From Deltaproteobacteria bacterium (GTDB lineage: Bacteria; Desulfobacterota; Syntrophobacteria; B119-G9), in contig QMLL01000138.1 in the NCBI GenBank assembly GCA_003646715.1, positions 1-5,551 of the forward strand: 5,551 nucleotides of DNA, in the 5' to 3' direction. The notes under the pieces are model-generated. The model ran no database searches and was not told the origin of the DNA. It saw nothing but the letters and a program-made list of their open reading frames with translations. Of the stretch, positions 1-5,551 are shown one piece after another. A program made the translations under genes and the position numbers. The stretch's first letter is position 1; the number at the start of each line of letters is the position of its first letter.

Positions 1-159
1 GCTGCCACTATTGCCCGCTGGAAGAGGCAGTTCTGAGAAGATGCTCACAGGGCTTTCCAGCACAATGGACATCTGTACCACGGGTGGGCAGAGGTAGCGG
101 AGCTGGGGCGCCTATTGGGCCAACTGGTGGCGGGAAGCGCCTTTTTTAAAAAGCCTTAG
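1..159 (+). pseudogene. IS3-family OrfA (helix-turn-helix transposase subunit) C-terminal fragment
   Basis: Reading from base 1 gives a short peptide containing RWKRQF, a TGA stop (34-36), EDAHRAFQ, then AEVAELGRLLGQL and FFKKP before TAG at 157-159. IS3-family OrfA proteins end in just this way: an R-W-K-(K/R)-Q-L-L-E segment after the helix-turn-helix, then a leucine-zipper coil of the form E-(I/V)-A-x-L-x-(R/K)-x-I-G-Q-L-x-x-E-x-x-F-L-K-K. In an active element OrfA binds the ends and is joined to OrfB by -1 frameshifting. Here the internal stop and the degraded zipper (GQLVAGSAFF) mark it as a pseudogene. The N-terminal helix-turn-helix lies outside the window. Confidence 0.6.
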
Positions 160-160
160 A

Positions 161-400
161 GTGCTTAGAGAAAAGTGCTTAGAATGTGTAAACCCATATG
201 CTTCGCCTAAGCGGAGAAGAGTCGCTCGCTCTGTTAAGTCGGGCCTGGTCTGCCACTTCAGTCGAGGCGTCCAATATCCGTGCGACAGATACACCGATTT
301 GACAGGGCTCAGCCAGGGGGCTCTATCAGAACCGAAGAACCCGATCTCTCTGAATATCAGAGCAAATGAAAGGCACAACAGCCTATTGGGTGTTTCCTAA
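161..400 (+). pseudogene. IS3-family OrfB (DDE integrase-like transposase) collapsed fragment
   Basis: An open frame of 79 codons carries recognisable islands of an IS3 OrfB. GLVCHFSRGVQYPCDRYTDL (242-301) corresponds to the family's GL-x-x-HSDRG-x-QY-x-x-x-x-Y-x-x-L block. SEPKNP (about 326-343) resembles the S-x-x-x-NP-x-DN block. ERHNSLLGVS (368-397) resembles the C-terminal R-R-H-S-x-L-G-Y-x-S-P signature. The second catalytic Asp of the DDE triad (HSDRG) is replaced, because the sequence reads HFSRG. The segment that should carry the Glu is missing, as is the N-terminal half with the first Asp. The fragment therefore cannot be catalytic. The GTG at 161 is only the first available codon, not a real start. 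Confidence 0.5.
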
Positions 401-586
401 AACACGTACAAAAAGCAAAAGCCCCTGCATTGGTCACTCGGGTAGCTTCCTACAGTTTAATTCGAGGGAGACTGACTTCTACAGGAAAAAATTTGGGCAA
501 ACCGAAGCAAAAGTTGGTTAACGAGTTGACGATTTTAGTGGTGCAATCCAGCAATGAGTCATAAGGCGTCAAAAATTGGCTTTATT
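401..586. other. Non-coding spacer, nothing recognised
   Basis: Between the IS remnant and the restored stop of the reductase gene I see no open frame of useful length, no tRNA-like fold and no clear intrinsic terminator on either strand. The expected terminator of the reductase gene, which would lie here on the minus strand, was not found. Confidence 0.4.
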
Positions 587-625
587 TTACTGGAGTTCAG
601 CAGTTTCCCCTTCACAGTCGAGGGG
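587..625 (-). other. Probable second frameshift and true C-terminal tail of nrdJ
   Basis: The in-frame ending is EGIETPRL and stop. If one C is dropped from the CCCC run (minus strand, 622-625), the frame instead reads EGIETLDCEGETAELQ and stops at TAA 587-589. Class II reductases of this type commonly end in a short flexible tail of the form L-A-C-x-G-x-x-C-E-x, which carries electrons to the active site. The restored tail fits C-x-G-x-x-x-E well, but the second Cys position reads Ala (GCT). Alignment to the family is from memory, so the tail assignment is an inference. Confidence 0.5.
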
Positions 626-1793
626 TTTCAATACCTTCATATTCTTTCTCGTAAATTAGAATCTGGGAAAAGTCAATTTCTGGAAGCCTGGGAATAAGTT
701 TTTTATATTCTTCCTCACTGATTTTCTCAAAGGGAGCCAACTGGTAAACATATTCATCTCGAGGAAGAAAAGTAAGTCCACCCAGAATGTCCCAATTTTC
801 ATACAGCCAGTCTGCTACTTTAATCCATTCATTTTCTCCGATTGTAATAGTAACCGACGGGTTATGTTCAGTGTAATTCTCTTTGACCATTTTCCAATAT
901 TCAAGCTGGCTAATGGCGTCCAGGTCATCTCTAAAAACTGAATCTGGGGGTGAGGCAACTGGAAAATCAAGCACATACGTGGTGGCCGATGCTTCGGTTT
1001 GGCCAACTTCTGGATGGTAGGGAAATTTCTGTTCTTTCAGCATGTGAAAAAGAGGATCTTCGGCTGAAATCCGAACTCGCCTAATATAAAATGGGGCGTA
1101 TCTGGGATGCATTCCGGGAGCAGAATCTACTGATTGAGAGAGGGTTCCCGAAGGTTTTACCGAGGTGATAGCAGAAGATGGATTAATGCCAAACCGTTTG
1201 GCGTACTCTTGATTAACTTCTATTGCTTTCTGGCGAAGTTTTCGCAAAACGGCCGGATGACGAAGGGCCTTGCAATCCCATTGGCTGGTAATGGAAACTC
1301 CCAGCAATCTTTCCTCATCACAATTCTTTTTCCATTCTTTTGAAATATAGGGGAAATTAGTAAGAGTTGACTGATAAGTACCTAAGATTATAGCAATTTT
1401 AATTTTCCTTAAAAGAGTTTCAGCCGTATCTTCGGGCCTTGCTACTACCTCGGTCAAGTTGCAGAATTGTCTGCTTCTCAGAATCACCTCTCCACAGGGA
1501 TTTATTCCCGAAGTTTGCCAATATTTTTCAAATTTTTCCCATCTGCGGTGTGGCAGTTGCTTCTCCAATCCTCCTCGACTAAAGATGCCTCTTTCTCCAG
1601 TGCCACTTTTTGCTAAAGACAGCCATTCTTCCATAAATTGGACAGCGGTTGGTTTTTCGTTATAGACGGCTGAATTGTTGGCCATTGACCGGTGACGATT
1701 GGTGATATAGTAATGGCCCATTTTTGCCTGCCTCATATCTTTGTCGTCCAAATCAGAAAGAGAGATGAGCGCACTTCTTCTCACTCCCCCCAT
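612..1793 (-). CDS. nrdJ: Adenosylcobalamin-dependent ribonucleoside-triphosphate reductase, C-terminal part (frameshifted)
   Basis: This is the catalytic half of the same enzyme. It opens with GGVRRSALISLSDLDD, which is the direct continuation of the VVNGG that ends the true frame of the upstream piece, so the ATG at 1791-1793 is not a genuine start. NPCGE (residues 98-102) supplies the conserved Asn, the thiyl-radical Cys100 and the Glu of the active site. FCNLTEVV carries Cys111, the partner of the Cys in the YNCAY motif upstream. SVKPSGTLSQSV (about 211-222) is the substrate phosphate-binding loop. The pattern FCNLTEV, rather than CNLGSINL, favours the monomeric RTPR type over the dimeric NrdJ type. 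The two halves joined give about 740-750 residues. The visible stop at 612-614 probably results from a second frameshift, because a better C-terminus continues in another frame to a stop at 587-589. Confidence 0.93.
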   Translation of the reverse strand: MGGVRRSALISLSDLDDKDMRQAKMGHYYITNRHRSMANNSAVYNEKPTAVQFMEEWLSLAKSGTGERGIFSRGGLEKQLPHRRWEKFEKYWQTSGINPCGEVILRSRQFCNLTEVVARPEDTAETLLRKIKIAIILGTYQSTLTNFPYISKEWKKNCDEERLLGVSITSQWDCKALRHPAVLRKLRQKAIEVNQEYAKRFGINPSSAITSVKPSGTLSQSVDSAPGMHPRYAPFYIRRVRISAEDPLFHMLKEQKFPYHPEVGQTEASATTYVLDFPVASPPDSVFRDDLDAISQLEYWKMVKENYTEHNPSVTITIGENEWIKVADWLYENWDILGGLTFLPRDEYVYQLAPFEKISEEEYKKLIPRLPEIDFSQILIYEKEYEGIETPRL

Positions 1794-2835
1794 TTACTAC
1801 CAACTCTCCAATTTTGCAAATAATATCGTGGACGTCAATACTGCTTAGCCGCCTCCCCTGATTATTCAGGATTTTCTTCCTAACAAAATCGAGGAGGGAG
1901 TGAAGGGGTTCAGGTCCCGAGCTTCTGCCTCCCATGGTTTTCAGCCGGGCTCCGGCCGGACGTATTTTAGAATAATCAAATTTGACATCTTCGCCCTCAT
2001 ACCAGGCTTTTATCCCTAAAGTTAAAGCGTCTCCCCAGCCTTCTTTGCTGTCTCCGATCACATGAGTGGGCAGGAACTTTCCAGTTTGGTGTTCTACTAT
2101 TGGTAATTGCTGGATATTTTGATTCTCGACCGAAAATCCCACTCCAGTTCCGCTCATCAAAAGATACATAATCTCGGCAAAATCAGTCAGTTTATCAGGA
2201 GCAATATAAGCACAGTTGTAAGCGCTTAAATTGTTTGTCCTTGCCGCTTTCCCTGGTGACCATAGCAGCCGCATTGAAGCCATTGCTTGGAAATTCAAGA
2301 TTGATTCTCTAATCTCCTGATATTCGGTTTCTTTTAACTTGTTTCCCAGGTTTTCTCTCATAAAATCAAGATACCGGTCTACAGTCTCGACCCAGGTTTC
2401 CCGCCGGCTTTCTTCTTCAATCCATCGAGAATAAGTTCGGTAGTAAATAAATTCTCCCAGAGCATTTTGAAAATACTTCTTGCTCTCTTGAACCAACCTT
2501 TTCACCCGTTCTGGGACAAGTTTCTGCTTGTCCCGAATCCTGGCCCTTTCATGACGATAAAGAATATAGGCCTTGGCTGTCTTTGGAAAATCCATTATTA
2601 TCAACGTCTCCTCTACGACATCCTGAATCTCCTCGACAGTGGGAATATGGCTTGAAGGGTAACGTTTTGTCAGTTCCCTGATCACTCTATTTGAGAGTCG
2701 CAAAGGGTCTTTGTCTAAATTCCCCTCTCCAACGTGCTGCATTGCCCTGTAGATAGCTTTGGTAATTCTCTTTTGGTCGAAGGCAACCATTCGACCATCC
2801 CTTTTTCTAACACTTTTAAGAGTTAATTTTGCCAT
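1753..2835 (-). CDS. nrdJ: Adenosylcobalamin-dependent ribonucleoside-triphosphate reductase, N-terminal part (frameshifted)
   Basis: This is the front half of a class II ribonucleotide reductase, which makes deoxyribonucleotides using a coenzyme B12-derived radical and needs no oxygen. Residues about 5-95 form an ATP-cone (VRKRDGRMVAFDQKRITKAI through KTAKAYILYRHERARI), the allosteric nucleotide-binding domain. Next come YNCAY, whose Cys208 should be the first Cys of the active-site redox pair, LMSGTGVGFSVE (about 226-237), GDSKEGWGDAL (about 261-271) and RPAGARLKTMGGRSSGPEPL (about 292-311), all typical of the monomeric RTPR type. The frame is lost after VVNGG (residue 350), and the last ten residues (SEKKCAHLSF) are out-of-frame noise. 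The continuation lies in the overlapping frame starting at 1793. The ATG at 2833-2835 gives the expected ATP-cone start, but no clear Shine-Dalgarno precedes it. Confidence 0.93.
   Translation of the reverse strand: MAKLTLKSVRKRDGRMVAFDQKRITKAIYRAMQHVGEGNLDKDPLRLSNRVIRELTKRYPSSHIPTVEEIQDVVEETLIIMDFPKTAKAYILYRHERARIRDKQKLVPERVKRLVQESKKYFQNALGEFIYYRTYSRWIEEESRRETWVETVDRYLDFMRENLGNKLKETEYQEIRESILNFQAMASMRLLWSPGKAARTNNLSAYNCAYIAPDKLTDFAEIMYLLMSGTGVGFSVENQNIQQLPIVEHQTGKFLPTHVIGDSKEGWGDALTLGIKAWYEGEDVKFDYSKIRPAGARLKTMGGRSSGPEPLHSLLDFVRKKILNNQGRRLSSIDVHDIICKIGELVVNGGSEKKCAHLSF
1786..1791 (-). other. Frameshift in a six-base homopolymer inside nrdJ
   Basis: The minus strand reads AAT followed by six G and then AGTGAG. 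With six G the upstream frame ends 11 codons later. With five G it would read V-V-N-G-G-V-R-R-S-A without a break, matching the conserved VVxGGVRRSA segment of class II reductases. A single extra G is therefore the simplest explanation. It may be a sequencing or assembly error, a true inactivating mutation, or a slippage site; the sequence alone cannot separate these. Confidence 0.85.
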
Positions 2836-2949
2836 AATCGTCTAACTTGATTTAGCCGAAGCCCAAATGTGTTCCAAATTTGCCAGTGTCGTCTCTTATC
2901 TGCTGAACTCTTCATATAAGTATTGCAATTGGAGACATAAGAAACGAAC

Positions 2950-2988
2950 TTCCTTATGCTTGCAAGCTATCCTTCGGTTTTCCTTATG
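2950..2988. repeat. Direct repeat TTCCTTATG, two copies 30 bp apart, around a palindrome
   Basis: TTCCTTATG occurs at 2950-2958 and again at 2980-2988. Between them, overlapping the end of the first copy, lies a perfect 10-bp palindrome GCTTGCAAGC (2958-2967). The start-to-start spacing of 30 bp is close to three helical turns, and the block is about 115 bp upstream of the reductase start. It could be an operator, but it does not match the NrdR-box consensus, and chance is possible. Confidence 0.3.
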
Positions 2989-3390
2989 ATAAAGGCGACC
3001 AAATGAAGGGAACTTTCCGTAAACGTAGGGCAGAGTGGGCTTGAATCACTGAGCGCATAAGTTCTCGGGACAAAAAAGGCTTGCTTTAGCTCTGCTGTCC
3101 GCTGACGGAAAGCGCAATTGGCCTCCTATGCAGGATTGACCATAGGCGTGGCGATGAATCCTCGAGCTATCGTATGGGAGAAAGTCGATGAGTTAGCCTC
3201 AGCCCCGAAAGCCTGTTTACAGGAGCTCACAAATATAGCGAGATCAACCTATTTCCGCCTGGGAACTTTGTGTTCCCTACGTACTATATTCTGGCAATTT
3301 AAAGATACATTTTCCAAATTTTCTGTGAAAGTTTGGTTACCAAGTTTTAAACAACAGCCATTGATTCGGGTATTTAAATCTTATCAGAGA

Positions 3391-3615
3391 TTATAATTGT
3401 CCTCTTATTTTCCCCTTTGATTCAAAGACTGTCCTGCTGCTTTCCTCAATCAACTCATATTCCCCTTTGGCAAGGATATCAGCCATTCCTGGTGCATGCA
3501 GGCCTTCGGGAACTTCTCTTTCAAGGTGAACAGGATTTGTAGGACGGTCTCCTGTTTCAGGGGTCGTTCGGGGAATTTCTGCTCTATGGCGCTCCTTTTG
3601 CTCATGCTCGAGCTC
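3391..3615 (-). pseudogene. Possible decayed small gene, unrecognised
   Basis: One minus-strand frame is open from 3615 to a TAA at 3391-3393 and ends in a protein-like stretch, MADILAKGEYELIEESS followed by KGKIRGQL. The frame beside it starts at ATG 3603-3605 and gives a 51-residue peptide with an amphipathic segment (QETVLQILFTLKEKFPKA) before stopping at 3450-3452. The most natural protein would take the first part from the second frame and switch near 3485, which suggests a small gene broken by a frameshift. Neither frame has a clear ribosome binding site, and I do not recognise the family. It may also be chance open reading. Confidence 0.22.
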
Positions 3616-3921
3616 TCAGAACTGCTTCCATTTTCAATCTGGAATCGAAATGGTGGCAGGTGGCTCAGTGTTCTCGAATCGCAAGACGACGATTTTTGCT
3701 TCTTAGAACCTTACTTGTTGACTCGGGCCTGCTTTCAAAACTTACTTTTCTTGCACCCATTTAGAGAATCCTCAGCGGATCTTATTTGAAAATTCCTACC
3801 ATACGTTATCCCAGCCTTCTTGGATTCTCTTACTCCTCATTCTCCTCATTTATCTCGTGCATTTTGCCAGTTCATTGGATACTTAAGCTCTCTCTTTTCC
3901 ATTTGAGATCAGCCGCCATAA

Positions 3922-4130
3922 AATTTCGCCCAACTGAATGAGAATTAGGCAGGTTGCCGAGGGCAAATTTGGGAAATCTGTCATTTCCCTCCTATGTGCT
4001 CTTTGCAGAGCCAAAGGTGGTGAGGCCAAGGCAATGAAGTTGCCGCAAGGCTCGCGGCCAAAATCGGCCCTTACGAAGTGTGAACTGTTTGGGCCAACGA
4101 AGTGAGCCGCAAAGCTCATGTTAGGCGAAG
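3922..4130 (-). repeat. Hairpin-rich element with inverted ends, attC-like
   Basis: On the minus strand the element starts with TTCGCCTAACATGAG (4116-4130) and ends with CTCATTCAGTTGGGCGAA (3925-3942). The two ends pair over TTCGCCTAAC/GTTGGGCGAA with one G-T wobble, then ATGAG/CTCAT after a 3-nt bulge. GCCTAAC and GTTGGGC fit the integron core patterns RYYYAAC and GTTRRRY. Inside, at least five short perfect hairpins follow each other: 4103-4118, 4042-4058, 3998-4011, 3971-3989 (7-bp stem) and 3954-3966. The element begins 15 nt after the hydrolase stop codon, which is where a cassette recombination site sits. Against attC: it is about 199 bp core to core and multi-branched. The alternatives are a MITE-like repeat or a structured RNA. 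Confidence 0.42.
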
Positions 4131-4141
4131 TTGCTTGCGAT

Positions 4142-5494
4142 TCAATTTGATTCGCTTTTTACCCATTCCGCGATCTCCTCAATGACGACTTGAGCTACGT
4201 TACCGGGCTTTCTGTACTCGGCAGGGGTTGATTTACCAGTTCCAGAGATAAAAAGATGGTTTAAATCTGGATAGAATTTGAAATACACTCTATCTTGTCC
4301 AGCCAAACCCTCTTCCCATCCTCTAAAGTCTTCCATTGTGACCTGGTAATCTCGGCCTCCTTGAAGGACCAACATCGGAAGGTTCAGCTCTCTTGCTGTT
4401 TTTACTGGATCGTATGCCATCAAGTCTGCCCAATAACCTCTCGAAGCGCCAAGAACGCTTTCATTTTCTCTTATATCGAGCTCTCTTATCTTTTTTAGCT
4501 CTCCTTTTATCTCCTCCAGTTGTTTTGCCTCACCTTCATCTATTTTCCCATCAAGAGATACAAGGTATTCGGTTTGTTCTAGTAGTTTCTCTACATATAA
4601 GCTCTTGGCGCAACCAGCAAGGAGAATCAGTCCGGCAATCCCCCTATCTCGAGCAGCTATTCGGGGTGCAAGCATCGCTCCTAAGCTGTGTCCAAGGACG
4701 AAAATCTTTGTAGGATCAATTTCTTTGGTTTTACGAAGTAGATTAACTCCTGCAAGAGCATCATTTATCGTCTCCTCATTTACGGTAAAATCCTTCATCG
4801 TGCTAAGAATTTCAGTAGCATATTGTTTAGTCCGCTTTTCGTAACGGAGCACCGCGATGCCTTTGGTAGCAAGTCCCCAGGCGAGATCTTTAAAGGGTTT
4901 GTTTGCACCTATCGTTTCGTCTCTGTCATGTGGCCCGGAGCCGTGGACTAAAACAATGGCAGGGAAAAGCCCCTTCCCTTTCGGGATAGTTAGAGTTGCC
5001 GGCAGTTGCCATTCGTCGCCAATCATACATTCTCTTTCCGTGAATAAGCCAGGATTCGCATACTCTGGAGGCCTATAGGCTTCGGAGCTTTGGGCGGGAA
5101 GAAAAAATAGCCCGGCAACCTTTCCTTCTTTATCCAGGACCACTTTTACATTAAGAGAGGTCTTCTCGAAGCTGCAAGTGACATAGACGCACTTGTATCC
5201 CATCTCCTCGGTGACTTTAGTTTCTTTAATTTCCTTAAACTTGCCAGCTTGAGCAATCACGCCGCTCCATATCTCTTCAAGGCTCAGATTCTGCTGTTTT
5301 AAACCCTCAACCATGATTTCGGCCAGCATCTTATCAGCTTCGTCAAATTCGCCCTTGCTGAGGAGGAGAACGAAGTTTTTGGCTGTTGACTCCATATCCT
5401 CTACCACTGGGGTTACAGTCGCTTTGGCAGAGCCAACGGTGAAAATTAAGCTTAACGTTGAAGCCATTACCATGATTAATTTTCCTCTTTCCAT
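4142..5494 (-). CDS. Secreted alpha/beta hydrolase with N-terminal DUF3887-like domain
   Basis: This 450-residue protein begins with a Sec signal peptide (MERGKLIMVMASTLSLIFTVGSAKA, probable cleavage after Ala25), so it should act outside the cytoplasmic membrane. Residues about 30-135 resemble the DUF3887 domain often fused in front of such hydrolases. The alpha/beta hydrolase fold follows: HGSGPHDRDE (184-193) forms the oxyanion-hole region, GHSLG (268-272) holds the nucleophile Ser270, GGRD gives Asp382, and NHLF gives His413, so the triad is complete. A charged insertion (about 300-350) probably forms the lid. The substrate is unknown; esterase or peptidase-like activity is likely. The start is set by AAGGAG five bases upstream. 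No partner gene is adjacent. The gene lies between two copies of an attC-like end motif, which suggests it may be a mobile cassette. Confidence 0.93.
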   Translation of the reverse strand: MERGKLIMVMASTLSLIFTVGSAKATVTPVVEDMESTAKNFVLLLSKGEFDEADKMLAEIMVEGLKQQNLSLEEIWSGVIAQAGKFKEIKETKVTEEMGYKCVYVTCSFEKTSLNVKVVLDKEGKVAGLFFLPAQSSEAYRPPEYANPGLFTERECMIGDEWQLPATLTIPKGKGLFPAIVLVHGSGPHDRDETIGANKPFKDLAWGLATKGIAVLRYEKRTKQYATEILSTMKDFTVNEETINDALAGVNLLRKTKEIDPTKIFVLGHSLGAMLAPRIAARDRGIAGLILLAGCAKSLYVEKLLEQTEYLVSLDGKIDEGEAKQLEEIKGELKKIRELDIRENESVLGASRGYWADLMAYDPVKTARELNLPMLVLQGGRDYQVTMEDFRGWEEGLAGQDRVYFKFYPDLNHLFISGTGKSTPAEYRKPGNVAQVVIEEIAEWVKSESN

Positions 5495-5499
5495 CTCTG

Positions 5500-5505
5500 C
5501 TCCTT
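5500..5505 (-). promoter_or_regulatory. Ribosome binding site of the hydrolase gene
   Basis: AAGGAG on the minus strand lies five bases before the ATG at 5492-5494. It fixes this start over the downstream Met codons at residues 8 and 10 and leaves a complete signal peptide. Confidence 0.85.
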
Positions 5506-5526
5506 ATAAGGTTCATCAAAAGTAAC

Positions 5527-5539
5527 AATTTCGCCAAAC
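5527..5539 (-). repeat. Second copy of the attC-like right end, at the window edge
   Basis: AATTTCGCCAAAC on the + strand matches AATTTCGCCCAAC at 3922-3934 in 12 of 13 bases. On the minus strand these read GTTTGGCGAAATT and GTTGGGCGAAATT. If they are right ends of attC-like sites, the hydrolase gene starts 38 nt after one such end. Only this end of the repeat is inside the window, and GTTTGGC departs from the GTTRRRY consensus at one base. Confidence 0.38.
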
Positions 5540-5551
5540 GTTCCGAGCGTA

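Larger units (their letters stand above)
1..400 (+). mobile_element. Degenerate IS3-family insertion sequence remnant
   Basis: Two successive stretches on the plus strand read like the OrfA and OrfB halves of an IS3-family transposase, in the correct order. Large internal deletions, an in-frame stop and loss of catalytic residues show it is inactive. The left part runs off the window edge, so the left terminal inverted repeat is not visible, and no right terminal repeat or target duplication could be recognised after position 400. The element lies at the 3' end of the ribonucleotide reductase gene and points towards it. The family assignment rests on motif recognition only; no alignment was run. 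Confidence 0.6.
2836..3882. other. Gene-poor spacer of about 1 kb
   Basis: No intact gene is convincing on either strand. A plus-strand frame at 3118-3396 (TTG start, 92 codons) has no ribosome binding site and no recognisable motif. A plus-strand frame at 3496-3789 lies opposite a more protein-like minus-strand stretch. The minus strand carries several short open pieces (for example 3665-3760, 3450-3605 and 3391-3615) that look like a decayed gene or genes. No tRNA, clear promoter or B12 riboswitch was recognised upstream of nrdJ. Confidence 0.5.

Noticed and set aside
112..378. 88-codon minus-strand frame across the IS remnant
   Set aside because: It is antisense to the recognisable OrfA and OrfB islands and has no motif of its own.
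1753..1793. Two overlapping genes or an intein split in the reductase
   Set aside because: The overlap is explained by one extra G; both sides join directly into the conserved VVxGGVRRSA motif with no intein sequence between them, and the downstream ATG is internal to that motif.
2840..2846. GTTAGAC (minus strand) four bases before the nrdJ start, a possible integron R' half-site
   Set aside because: It fits GTTRRRY, but no matching RYYYAAC partner is found within about 200 bp upstream on the minus strand, and it lacks the GGCGAAATT flank of the other two ends.
2836..3060. Possible B12 riboswitch upstream of the B12-dependent reductase
   Set aside because: A short CACTGGC resembles part of a B12 box, but the surrounding conserved blocks and stems are missing.
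3118..3396. 92-codon plus-strand open frame with TTG start
   Set aside because: No ribosome binding site, no motif or membrane pattern, and the composition shifts halfway; most likely chance open reading in spacer.
3883..3984. 33-codon minus-strand frame (MTDFPNLPSA...) preceded by AGGAGG
   Set aside because: The Shine-Dalgarno match is strong but only three bases from the ATG, and the frame lies inside the hairpin element and runs through its repeat end; probably fortuitous.
4393..4844. Plus-strand open frames inside the hydrolase gene
   Set aside because: They are antisense shadows of a well-supported coding sequence with a complete catalytic triad.

Overview
The window looks like bacterial accessory or decaying DNA from an uncultured, probably anaerobic bacterium. 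Base composition is moderately AT-leaning. One gene has a strong AAGGAG ribosome binding site and a Sec signal peptide. The other main gene encodes an oxygen-independent, adenosylcobalamin-dependent ribonucleotide reductase. I cannot name a taxon from sequence alone.

Layout from left to right. Positions 1-400 (+) hold the wreck of an IS3-family insertion sequence: the C-terminal part of OrfA with an in-frame stop, then a collapsed OrfB in which the HSDRG catalytic motif is damaged. Positions 401-586 show no gene. Positions 587-2835 (-) encode one class II (RTPR-type) ribonucleotide reductase with an N-terminal ATP-cone. It is split by an apparent one-base insertion in a run of six G/C (1786-1791) and probably by a second in a run of four near the C-terminus (622-625). 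All catalytic residues are still present once the two pieces are joined. Positions 2836-3882 are gene-poor, with only weak coding remnants on the minus strand. Positions 3922-4130 form a hairpin-rich element bounded by inverted repeats that read GCCTAAC and GTTGGGC on the minus strand. Positions 4142-5494 (-) encode a secreted alpha/beta hydrolase with an N-terminal DUF3887-like domain. Just upstream of it, at the right edge of the window, the outer motif of the hairpin element recurs (AATTTCGCCNAAC on the + strand).

The most interesting reading is that the hydrolase is an integron-type gene cassette. A short leader follows an attC-like right end, the gene has its own ribosome binding site, and its stop codon lies 15 nt before an attC-like element. 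This is inference: the element is about 199 bp, longer than most attC sites, it folds into several hairpins rather than one, and no integrase is visible. The reductase and the hydrolase have no obvious functional link. The IS wreck, the frameshifts and the large empty spacer suggest relaxed selection or a low-quality assembly.
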